Part shown: positions 8,774-16,328 of the stretch, one piece after another
Position numbering within the stretch: the first letter of the stretch is position 1
Layout of the letters: each line of letters begins with the position of its first letter
Assembly (NCBI GenBank): GCA_903851415.1
Contig: CAINOE010000211.1
Span: forward strand, 21,937-85,936
DNA length: 64,000 nucleotides
Source: an uncultured Rhodopila sp.
GTDB taxonomy: Bacteria; Pseudomonadota; Alphaproteobacteria; Acetobacterales; Acetobacteraceae
Direction of reading: 5' to 3'
Notes under the pieces: generated by a model
Seen by the model: only the letters and a program-made list of their open reading frames with translations
What the model was told of the DNA's origin: nothing
Databases searched by the model: none
Program-made: the position numbers and the translations under genes

Positions 8774-8915
8774 GTGTCATGGCCGGGCTTGGCCCGGCCA
8801 TCCACGACTTTGCCTGGCCGTCAACGCGCCGCTTCCTTCGCGGCCTGGTTTCGGCGATCTCGCCGCTTCCCCTGCCCCGGGTCGTGGATGGCCGGGCCAA
8901 GCCCGGCCATGACAC
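8774..8915. repeat. Palindromic repeat inside pst operon (35-base perfect arms)
   Basis: Arms at 8774-8808 and 8881-8915 are exact reverse complements over 35 bases. Each arm is itself a hairpin (GGCCGGGC, 3-base loop, GCCCGGCC). The loop is about 72 bases. The left arm recurs identically at 51283-51317. It lies between pstS and pstC, a typical place for an mRNA-stabilising or attenuating structure in ABC transporter operons. Confidence 0.9.
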
Positions 8916-8948
8916 GGGTGGGGGAACCCGGCGCTGCGCCGCATGGTC

Positions 8949-9989
8949 TCAAAATACCGGCTTACCGCCCGGGCCAACGATATTGGCATGCCAGGCGCTC
9001 CGCACGGTGGCCTTCACGGCCTCCGGCAGCGGGACATAGTCCAGCGCTGCCGCCGGCGCATCCCCGTTCTTGAAGGCCCAGTCGAAGAACTTCAGCACCG
9101 TGGCGGAGCGGGCCGGATCGGCCGGATCCTTGGGCAGCAGAACGAACGTGGTCGAGACGATCGGCCAGCTCTTGTCGCCCGGCTGATCGATCAGGTCGAC
9201 GGCGAAATTCTTCGCATTCGCCCAGTCGCCGTTCGCTGCGGCGGATTGGAAGGACTGGATGGTCGGGGCGACGAAATGCCCGGCCTTGTTGCGAAGCTGC
9301 ACGGTGATCAGGTGGTTCTGGCTGGCATAGGCAAACTCGACATAGCCGATGCCGCCGCGCGTGTTTTGGACGGTGGCGGCGACGCCGTCATTGCCCTTGG
9401 CACCCGAACCGGCCGGCCACTTCACGCTGGTGCTGGCGCCAACCTTGTCCTTCCAGGTCGGGCTGACCGCCGACAGGTACGAGGTGTACACGAAGCTGGT
9501 GCCTGATCCGTCGGCCCGATAAACCGGCGCGATCGCGATGTTCGGCAGCGTAAGCCCGCGATTGGCCTCGGCCAGCTTGGGGTCGCTCCACTTGGTGATC
9601 TTGCCTTCATAGATCGCCGCCAGCAGTTCCGGCGGCAGCTTGAGCTGGTCGGCCGTCACGTTCGGAATGTTGACGATCAGGACGACCGAACCGACCACCG
9701 TGGGGAATTGCAGCAGCTTGCCGGAGTCCAGCTTCTCGGGCGCCATCGGGGCGTCGGAGGCGCCGAAATCGACGGTGCGCTGCAGGATCTGGTTCTGGCC
9801 GCCGCCGGAGCCGATGGCCTGATAGTTCAGCTCGACGCCAATCGCGGCCTTCGCCAGCTCACCCCATTTGGTGTAGATAGGGGCCGGGAATGTGGCGCCC
9901 GCGCCAGTGATCTGTTGGGCCTGCGCCGCGCCGGAGGCTACGGCTAAACCGGCCAGGCCGAAGGCCAGGGCCGTCAGGACAATCTTCAT
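8949..9989 (-). CDS. pstS: Periplasmic phosphate-binding protein PstS
   Basis: A 346-residue precursor with an N-terminal signal peptide (MKIVLTALAFGLAGLAVASG, cleavage after AQA) and the PstS phosphate-loop stretches ITGAGATFPAPIYTKW, GSGGGQNQI, ASDAPM and RADGSGTSF. It binds phosphate in the periplasm and delivers it to PstCA. AGGAGA lies 7 bases before the ATG at 9989. It heads the operon, with a Pho-box-like element about 70 bases upstream. Confidence 0.95.
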   Translation of the reverse strand: MKIVLTALAFGLAGLAVASGAAQAQQITGAGATFPAPIYTKWGELAKAAIGVELNYQAIGSGGGQNQILQRTVDFGASDAPMAPEKLDSGKLLQFPTVVGSVVLIVNIPNVTADQLKLPPELLAAIYEGKITKWSDPKLAEANRGLTLPNIAIAPVYRADGSGTSFVYTSYLSAVSPTWKDKVGASTSVKWPAGSGAKGNDGVAATVQNTRGGIGYVEFAYASQNHLITVQLRNKAGHFVAPTIQSFQSAAANGDWANAKNFAVDLIDQPGDKSWPIVSTTFVLLPKDPADPARSATVLKFFDWAFKNGDAPAAALDYVPLPEAVKATVRSAWHANIVGPGGKPVF

Positions 9990-10056
9990 CAAAGTTCTCC
10001 TCAGGAGTCGGTGCGCAGAGCGCGGCGGCACCGTAGGCGGGGCCGGTGACTGCCAT

Positions 10057-10074
10057 ATTGCAGTTCTATGACAC
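10057..10074 (-). promoter_or_regulatory. Pho-box-like PhoB operator upstream of pstS
   Basis: On the minus strand the 18-mer GTGTCATAGAACTGCAAT matches the Pho-box model (two CTGTCA-type 7-mers separated by an AT-rich 4-mer) at about 13 of 18 positions. It is 68 bases upstream of the pstS start, the expected distance for a PhoB-activated promoter. PhoB is encoded by the last gene of the same operon. Confidence 0.6.
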
Positions 10075-10501
10075 TTGGGTGACGGCGGCTCGCTGTCGCC
10101 GTCCGGCGATCACTCACAGGCCTTAACATGAGCACGAACGGCACGGACGCCGCCTTTGCGCGATGACCGGGACACGGCCCATAGGCGCCAACTTCAGGGT
10201 TTGGGGCACGGCGATGCCACCCGTGGCATCGCCGCAAACATTCCCGCGGCCGCGGCTTATCGTGATAGACCTGTTGCGTGACCCGAACTTGACGAATATC
10301 ATTCCTCCGGCTGCCGCGGTGCGATTTTGGCTATGAAATCCGCGGCAACATGCATAGACTGGTGGTGACTATGAATGAGTTCCACCACCACGGAAGCCTA
10401 CTGAAATTTAATATGAAGCTTCGTCGCGGTTGGACACAACCGCTTTTCGTCGCCTCGTCCGGAATGACGGGATAACTTCGCGCCAACGGGAGGAACGTAG
10501 C
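10075..10501. other. Intergenic region between divergent pstS and pckG
   Basis: I see no convincing gene in this stretch. Part of it must hold the promoter of pckG, but I could not pick clear -35/-10 boxes. Local AT-rich patches near 10280 and 10330-10420 are the likeliest promoter positions. Confidence 0.5.
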
Positions 10502-12349
10502 ATGGATGCTGCCGATATCGTAACTGACGGCATCAGGAACCGGCAGCTTGCCGACTGGGTCAATGACATGACCCGGCTCTGCAAGCCCGAAAATGTGCAT
10601 TGGGTCGACGGCTCGGAGCGTGAATACGACGACCTCTGCCAGCAGATGGTCGAGGCCGGGACCTTCATCCGCCTCAATCCTGAAAAGCGGCCAAACTCCT
10701 ACCTCGCGCGGTCGCATCCCTCCGACGTGGGCCGGGTCGAGGACCGTACCTTTATATGCTCGGTGAACGAGCAGGATGCCGGCCCGACAAACAACTGGGC
10801 GCCGCCGGCAAAGATGCGCGCGACCCTGAATGCCGCGTTCGACGGCTGCATGCGCGGCCGTACGATGTACGTCATTCCCTTCAGCATGGGTCCGCTCGGC
10901 TCACCGATTGCCAAGATCGGCGTGCAGATCACCGACAGCCCCTACGTCGTGGTGAACACCCGGATCATGACCCGCATGGGGCGGCAGGTGCTGGACGTGC
11001 TCGGCGACGGGCCGTTCATCCCGTGTATGCACTCCATCGGCGCGCCCCTCGCACCCGGGCAGGCTGATGTGCCATGGCCGTGCGAGCCCGACATCCAGAA
11101 GAAGTACATCGTCCATTTCCCGGACACCTACGAGATCTGGTCGTATGGCTCCGGCTATGGCGGCAACGCCCTGCTCGGCAAGAAGTGCCTGGCGCTGCGC
11201 ATCGCCTCGGTGATGGCCCGGGATGAGGGCTGGCTGGCCGAACACATGCTGATCATGGGCATTCATTCTCCGACAGGAGAAAAGACCTATATCGGCGCCG
11301 CGTTCCCCAGCGCCTGCGGCAAGACCAACCTGGCGATGCTGGTGCCGCCGTCCTCGCTGGAGGGCTGGAAGGTCACCACCGTCGGCGACGACATCGCCTG
11401 GATCAAGCAAGGCCCCAACGGGGAATTGCGGGCGATCAACCCGGAGGCCGGATTCTTCGGCGTGGCGCCGGGCACCAATGCGAAAACGAACCCGAACGCG
11501 ATGGCGAGCTGCTCACGCAACTCGATCTTCACCAACACGGCGCTGACCGATGACGGCGATGTCTGGTGGGAGGGCATGACCGACACCCCGCCCGCGCATC
11601 TGATCGACTGGACGGGCAAGGACTGGACCCCGGGCTGCGGCCGCCCGGCCTCGCATCCGAACGCCCGCTTCACGGCGCCGGCCGGTCAGTGCCCCTCGAT
11701 CGACCCCGATTGGGAGAATCCGGCGGGCGTGCCGATCAGCGCGATGGTGTTCGGCGGGCGGGCGAGCAAGAACATGCCGCTGGTGTTCCAGGCGTTCAAC
11801 TGGAGCCATGGCGTGTACCTCGCCGCGACGATGGGGTCCGAGGCGACAGCGGCGGCTATCGGCGTGACGGCCACGCGCCGCGACCCGATGGCGATGCTGC
11901 CGTTCTGCGGCTACAACATGGCGGACTATTTCTGCCATTGGCTCAACATCGGCCGCGTCGTCGCCAACCCGCCGCGCATCTTCCGGGTGAACTGGTTCCG
12001 CCGGGATGCCGACAACCACTTCCTGTGGCCGGGCTTCGGCGACAACATGCGCGTGCTGAAATGGATCGTCGACCGGGTGCGCGGACGCGGCTACGCGGTC
12101 GAAAGCCCGATCGGATGGATGCCGCGGCTGGAGGACATCGACTGGCGCGGCCTCGACTACTCACCCGAAACGTTCTACGAGCTGATGGCCGTCGGTCGTG
12201 AGGCGGGGGCCGTCGAAGCTCATTCGCACGAGGAACTGTTCGACCGGTTCTTCGATCGCCTGCCGAAAGAATTTATCTTCGAGCGGGAACTGCTGCGGTC
12301 GCGGCTGTGGCGGTCGCCCGACCGGTGGGAGCTGGCGCACGAGCGGTAG
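10502..12349 (+). CDS. pckG: Phosphoenolpyruvate carboxykinase (GTP)
   Basis: A 615-residue GTP-type PEPCK, not the ATP-type. The nucleotide-binding P-loop with the mobile active-site cysteine is FPSACGKTNLAML, and the metal/nucleotide region includes VGDDIAWIK and NPEAGFFGVAPGTN. GGGAGGAA precedes the ATG at 10502; an upstream in-frame ATG lacks this. The enzyme interconverts oxaloacetate and PEP with GTP/GDP. It lies directly ahead of fumarate reductase and methylmalonyl-CoA mutase genes, so it may work with them in C3/C4 interconversion. Confidence 0.95.
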   Translation: MDAADIVTDGIRNRQLADWVNDMTRLCKPENVHWVDGSEREYDDLCQQMVEAGTFIRLNPEKRPNSYLARSHPSDVGRVEDRTFICSVNEQDAGPTNNWAPPAKMRATLNAAFDGCMRGRTMYVIPFSMGPLGSPIAKIGVQITDSPYVVVNTRIMTRMGRQVLDVLGDGPFIPCMHSIGAPLAPGQADVPWPCEPDIQKKYIVHFPDTYEIWSYGSGYGGNALLGKKCLALRIASVMARDEGWLAEHMLIMGIHSPTGEKTYIGAAFPSACGKTNLAMLVPPSSLEGWKVTTVGDDIAWIKQGPNGELRAINPEAGFFGVAPGTNAKTNPNAMASCSRNSIFTNTALTDDGDVWWEGMTDTPPAHLIDWTGKDWTPGCGRPASHPNARFTAPAGQCPSIDPDWENPAGVPISAMVFGGRASKNMPLVFQAFNWSHGVYLAATMGSEATAAAIGVTATRRDPMAMLPFCGYNMADYFCHWLNIGRVVANPPRIFRVNWFRRDADNHFLWPGFGDNMRVLKWIVDRVRGRGYAVESPIGWMPRLEDIDWRGLDYSPETFYELMAVGREAGAVEAHSHEELFDRFFDRLPKEFIFERELLRSRLWRSPDRWELAHER

Positions 12350-12383
12350 CGGGAACGGGGGGCGGGTGGCGCCTGCGTCCCCC

Positions 12384-12471
12384 CGTCATGGCGGGCGCAG
12401 GCCCGCCATCCACGCCTTTGCTGCGATCAGCGCCAGAAGGCGTGGATGGTCCGCCTACGCGGACCATGACG
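12384..12471. repeat. Palindromic intergenic repeat between pckG and frdA
   Basis: An imperfect inverted repeat: the left unit starts CGTCATGGCGGGC and ends CATCCACGCCTT; the right unit starts AAGGCGTGGATGG and ends GGACCATGACG. Each unit has its own small hairpin. It is the same architecture as the repeats at 8774, 16011, 27141 and 51283. The rest of the 12350-12699 gap shows no gene. Confidence 0.85.
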
Positions 12472-12699
12472 ATGGGACGGCGGTGCGAGGCCAGTACAAA
12501 CCTGTATCGGAATGAAAACGCGCCGCTGCCGAACCGCAACCGCCGTGGAATTTCACGTTTGCGCTATGGACTCATTCCCTGACCCAAGGCACACTCCGAC
12601 CGTCTGCTTTATAACCGCCGCCAAGGCGCGAATAGCGGGCAGGAACTCCGGACCGGCATCTCTGATGCATCTTTGGCAACGCAAACTTCAGGAGCATCG

Positions 12700-14466
12700 A
12701 TGCAAGTCATCACGTGCGATATCGTCGTCGTCGGCGGCGGCGGAACAGGACTGCGGGCTGCGATAGCCATCGCGGAGGCTGATCCGAAGGCGACAGTGGC
12801 ATTGGTTTCGAAAGTCGTGCCGATGCGCAGCCATACCGTTGCGGCGGAAGGGGGCGCCGCCGGTGTCATCCGCGGCGACGATACGCTCGACAATCATTTC
12901 AATGACACCGTTTCCGGCGGCGACTGGCTGTGCGACCAGGACGCGGTGCAGTATTTCGTTGAGCATTGCGTCGAGGAACTGGTGCAGCTCGAGCACTGGG
13001 GCTGCCCCTGGAGCCGCAAGGACGACGGCAACATCAATGTCCGCTTCTTCGGCGGCATGACCGTGCAGCGCACCTGGTTCGCCGCCGACAAGTCCGGCTT
13101 CCATATCCTGCACACGCTGTTCCAGACCTCGATCAAGTATCCCGGCATCCAGCGCTACGATGAATATTTCGTTGCAGATTTGATCCTGGAGGACGGCCGC
13201 GTCCGCGGCGTGCTGGCGATCGAGGTCGCCACCGGTGAGATCGTCTTGTTCGAGGCCAAGGCGGTGATCCTCGGCACCGGCGGTGCGGGACGCGTCTACC
13301 GCCAGAACACCAACGCCGGCATCGTCACCGGCGACGGCATGGGCCTGGCCTATCGCCACGGCGCCAAGCTGCGCGACATGGAATTCGTGCAGTATCATCC
13401 GACCTGCCTGCCCGGCTCCGGCATCCTGATGACCGAGGGCTGCCGCGGCGAGGGCGGCATCCTGACCAACAAGGACGGCTACCGGTATCTGCAGGACTAC
13501 GCGCTCGGGCCGCTGGATCCGTGGCCGCGTCCGAAGGCGATGGAGCTCGGGCCGCGCGACCGCCTGTCGCAGGCGTTCTGGCACGAGGACCAGAAGGGCA
13601 ACACGTTCCAGACCCCGCTGGGCACCGCGGTCAACCTCGACCTGAGGCACCTGGGTGAAAAGAAGATTCTGGAGCGGCTGCCGCTGATCACCGAGGCGGC
13701 GCGGGTGTTTGCCGGCGTCGATCCGGTAACCGATCCGATCCCGGTCCGGCCGGCGGTGCACTACACGATGGGCGGAGTCTACGCCAACATGACGGAGACC
13801 GAGGTCCCCGGCCTGTTCGCGGCGGGCGAATGCTCAAGCGTCGGCATCCATGGCGCGAACCGGCTAGGCTCGAATTCGCTGGTCGAGATCATTGTGTTCG
13901 GCAAGGTCGCCGGGGAACGCGCCGCCGCCTACGCACGCACCGTGAAGGACGGGTCGTCCGCCGGGGTGCGTCAGCAGGCGGAAGAATCGGCATCGCGGCT
14001 GCTCGCGCTGCTGAAGAACGACAAGGGCGAGCGCGTCGCGACGTTGCGCAACGAAATGGGCGATGCGATGGAGGCCGGTGTCGGCATCTACCGTCAGGCC
14101 AGCGGCATGAAGACCGCCATCGACAAGATCGCCGAGCTGCGGGCGCGCTACCGCGCCGGCATCGCGCTGGACGACCACAGCCGATCATTCAACACCGAAT
14201 GGCTGACGACGATCGAACTCGGCTTCATGCTGGAGGTCGCCGAGGCGATGGCGCATTCGGCGTATAACCGTAAGGAATCGCGCGGCGCGCATGTCCGGCT
14301 GGACGAATACTCGACGCGCGACGACGAGAAATTCCTCCAGCATTCGTTGGCGACCTATACCGGCGAGGGCCCGCCCGCGATCAGCTATCAGCCGGTGACC
14401 ATCACCAAGTCGCAGCCGAGGACCCGCAGTTACGGCGGCGCCGGCAAGCAAGCCGTAATGACCTGA
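12700..14466 (+). CDS. frdA: Fumarate reductase flavoprotein subunit
   Basis: A 588-residue FAD subunit. The dinucleotide-binding GGGGTGLRAA is at residues 12-21, the histidine expected to bind FAD covalently is in RSHTVAAEGG, and active-site stretches HYTMGGV and GANRLGSNSL are visible. The same family includes SdhA; the neighbouring FrdC/FrdD-type anchors decide for fumarate reductase. AGGAG lies six bases before the ATG at 12700. It catalyses fumarate to succinate at the cytoplasmic face with electrons from FrdB. Confidence 0.9.
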   Translation: MQVITCDIVVVGGGGTGLRAAIAIAEADPKATVALVSKVVPMRSHTVAAEGGAAGVIRGDDTLDNHFNDTVSGGDWLCDQDAVQYFVEHCVEELVQLEHWGCPWSRKDDGNINVRFFGGMTVQRTWFAADKSGFHILHTLFQTSIKYPGIQRYDEYFVADLILEDGRVRGVLAIEVATGEIVLFEAKAVILGTGGAGRVYRQNTNAGIVTGDGMGLAYRHGAKLRDMEFVQYHPTCLPGSGILMTEGCRGEGGILTNKDGYRYLQDYALGPLDPWPRPKAMELGPRDRLSQAFWHEDQKGNTFQTPLGTAVNLDLRHLGEKKILERLPLITEAARVFAGVDPVTDPIPVRPAVHYTMGGVYANMTETEVPGLFAAGECSSVGIHGANRLGSNSLVEIIVFGKVAGERAAAYARTVKDGSSAGVRQQAEESASRLLALLKNDKGERVATLRNEMGDAMEAGVGIYRQASGMKTAIDKIAELRARYRAGIALDDHSRSFNTEWLTTIELGFMLEVAEAMAHSAYNRKESRGAHVRLDEYSTRDDEKFLQHSLATYTGEGPPAISYQPVTITKSQPRTRSYGGAGKQAVMT

Positions 14467-14478
14467 TCGGGGACCGAC

Positions 14479-15246
14479 ATGACCGCCGAGACCAACACCC
14501 GAACCATCGAGATCGACGTCCTCCGCTATGATCCGGACAGCGGGGCGCCGCCGCGCTACCAGACCTATAAGGTCCCGTTCCAGCACGACACCTCGGTGCT
14601 GGTCGGCCTGCAGTATATCAAGGACAACCTGGACGGCACGCTGACCTTCCGCTGGTCGTGCCGCATGGCGATCTGCGGCAGTTGCGGCACCATGATCAAC
14701 GGCATTCCGCAGTTGTCGTGCCATACCTTCCTGCGCGACTACTGGCCGAAGAAGCTGCGGATCGATCCGCTGGAGCATTTTCCGATCATCAAGGATCTGG
14801 CGATCGACCAGACGGACTTCCTGAATAAGCTGGATTCGGTGAAGCCCTATCTGATCCCGAAGCAGGAAAAGCCGATCTCGGAGGGCGCCTATCTGCAAAC
14901 GCCGAAGCAGATGGAGCAGTATTACAACTACTCGCAGTGCATCAACTGCCTGTTGTGCTATGCAGCATGCCCGCAATACGGTTTGACGCCGACGTTCACC
15001 GGTCCCGCCGCCCTCGCCTTGCTGCATCGTTACAACGCCGATTCCCGCGACGTGGGCTGGTCGGCGCGCAGCGATGTGCTGAATTCGGAAGACGGAGTCT
15101 GGCGCTGCACCCTGGTGGGCTATTGCTCTGAGGTGTGCCCGAAGAACGTCGATCCGGCGCATGCGATCAACCAGAACAAGGTCAACAGCACCTTGGATTA
15201 CTTCGGCGTGCTGAAGCTTCTGTCCACCGTGGGGTTAGGCAAATGA
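14479..15246 (+). CDS. frdB: Fumarate reductase iron-sulfur subunit
   Basis: A 255-residue three-cluster subunit. The [2Fe-2S] cysteines are in SCRMAICGSCG and the downstream SC; the C-terminal part has CINCLLCYAACP and YCSEVCPKNVDP for the [4Fe-4S] and [3Fe-4S] clusters. The PQYGLTPTFTGPAALALLHR stretch is closer to FrdB than to the usual alphaproteobacterial SdhB. It passes electrons from quinol to FrdA. It follows frdA by 12 bases and overlaps frdC. Confidence 0.92.
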   Translation: MTAETNTRTIEIDVLRYDPDSGAPPRYQTYKVPFQHDTSVLVGLQYIKDNLDGTLTFRWSCRMAICGSCGTMINGIPQLSCHTFLRDYWPKKLRIDPLEHFPIIKDLAIDQTDFLNKLDSVKPYLIPKQEKPISEGAYLQTPKQMEQYYNYSQCINCLLCYAACPQYGLTPTFTGPAALALLHRYNADSRDVGWSARSDVLNSEDGVWRCTLVGYCSEVCPKNVDPAHAINQNKVNSTLDYFGVLKLLSTVGLGK

Positions 15247-15644
15247 GCGGACGTTTCAAGCCGGCGGTCAAGACCTACACCAGGCCGGTGACCGGCTCAT
15301 GGTGGAAGGAGAACCCGTTCTTCCTCGTCTACATGGCGCGCGAGGCGACGGCGCTGTTTGTTTTCATTTATGCGCTGGTGCTGCTGTGGGGTGTGGTTTC
15401 GCTCGCTCTGGGCCAAGGCGCGTATGAGGCGTGGCGGGCAGCCCTCGCCACCAGGACGTCGCTGGTACTCAACCTGATCCTGCTGGGGCTGATGGCCTAC
15501 CATACCTACACCTGGTTCAAGGTGATGCCGAAGACGACGCCGCAAATCGACGTTGCACCGCAGACCATCGTCAAGACCGGCGTGTTGTTCACCGCCGGCC
15601 TGTCGGTTGTGATCGTCGCGGTCCTGTTTGGAGTCTCGAAATGA
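15243..15644 (+). CDS. frdC: Fumarate reductase membrane anchor FrdC
   Basis: A 133-residue protein with three hydrophobic segments. The N-terminus (YTRPVTGSWWKENPFFLVYMAR) closely follows the FrdC pattern, and the glutamate after MAR lies where the quinol-site Glu29 sits in E. coli FrdC. It anchors FrdAB and forms the quinone site with FrdD. The start overlaps the frdB stop in ATGA, and the stop overlaps the frdD start in the same way. Confidence 0.92.
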   Translation: MSGRFKPAVKTYTRPVTGSWWKENPFFLVYMAREATALFVFIYALVLLWGVVSLALGQGAYEAWRAALATRTSLVLNLILLGLMAYHTYTWFKVMPKTTPQIDVAPQTIVKTGVLFTAGLSVVIVAVLFGVSK

Positions 15645-15994
15645 AGCGCGCCAACGATCCCATCTTCTGGTCGATGTTCGGTGCCGGCGGGATGCTGTCG
15701 GCGCTGCTCGGACCGGTGCTGATCTTCATCACCGGCATCGCCGTGCCGTTCGGCTTCATCCTGCCGAACAGCACCCTGAGTTATGCCAATGCGCTGGCCT
15801 TCGCGCAGAACCCCATCGGCAAGCTGTTCCTGTTCGCGGTGATCCTGCTGTTCCTGTTTCACAGCATGCACCGCCTGCTGCACAGCCTGCACGACTTTGC
15901 CATTCACAGCCCGCGGGAAAAGCCGATCTTTTACGGCATCGCGGGGTTTGGGACGCTGCTGGCGCTGATATCGCTGCTGTCGGTCGGGTTCTGA
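15641..15994 (+). CDS. frdD: Fumarate reductase membrane anchor FrdD
   Basis: A 117-residue anchor with three membrane segments. It opens with the FrdD-type DPIFWSMFGAGGMLSALLGP and keeps HSMHRLLHSLHDFAIH, a histidine-rich stretch typical of the subunit. With FrdC it completes a heme-less (type D) quinol:fumarate reductase, as in enterobacteria. The four-gene order matches the classical frdABCD operon. Confidence 0.92.
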   Translation: MKRANDPIFWSMFGAGGMLSALLGPVLIFITGIAVPFGFILPNSTLSYANALAFAQNPIGKLFLFAVILLFLFHSMHRLLHSLHDFAIHSPREKPIFYGIAGFGTLLALISLLSVGF

Positions 15995-16010
15995 ACCGCT
16001 CGCGGCTCAT

Positions 16011-16093
16011 CGTCATGCCGACGAAGGTCGGCATCCACGCCTTCCATTTGTTCAAGCGAAGGCGTGGATGTCGGGCCTTCGCCCGCCATGACG
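16011..16093. repeat. Palindromic intergenic repeat downstream of frdD
   Basis: Inverted units CGTCATGCCGACG...CATCCACGCCTT and AAGGCGTGGATGTCG...CGCCATGACG face each other across about 12 bases. Same family as the repeat at 12384. It may stabilise or end the frd transcript. Confidence 0.85.
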
Positions 16094-16215
16094 ATTGGGC
16101 CGTCCGTGCGGCAACATGCGGTTCCGCCCGTGGATGATTGCAAAATTGTCTTTGAGCAAGACGATCATTCGATCAAAATAGCTACGGCCGAAGTTGGCTG
16201 ACATCGGCGTTCCCC

Positions 16216-16328
16216 CGGCCTCCGGGCCGAGTCACCAGGCAGGAGGCCCGTCCGATGCGCTTGATACAGATCCGGGTTCTTCGAGCCGCTGCTACAGGGA
16301 CCGCTGCTTAACAGGGGGAAGGTCAAAG
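16216..16328 (+). promoter_or_regulatory. Possible structured 5' leader of mutA
   Basis: A CGGCC stem closed by a TCCG (UNCG-class) tetraloop lies at 16216-16229, followed at 16237-16253 by a sequence resembling the cobalamin-riboswitch B12 box at about 13 of 17 positions. Other conserved parts of the cobalamin riboswitch, notably the CCCGCAACTG-type element, were not found, so this is only a candidate. The remaining gap back to frdD holds the palindrome and no gene. Confidence 0.25.

Noticed and set aside
12700..15994. Naming the cluster sdhABCD
   Set aside because: The anchors match FrdC/FrdD patterns and the gene order is frdABCD; typical SdhC/SdhD features were not seen. The flavoprotein and iron-sulfur subunits alone could not decide.
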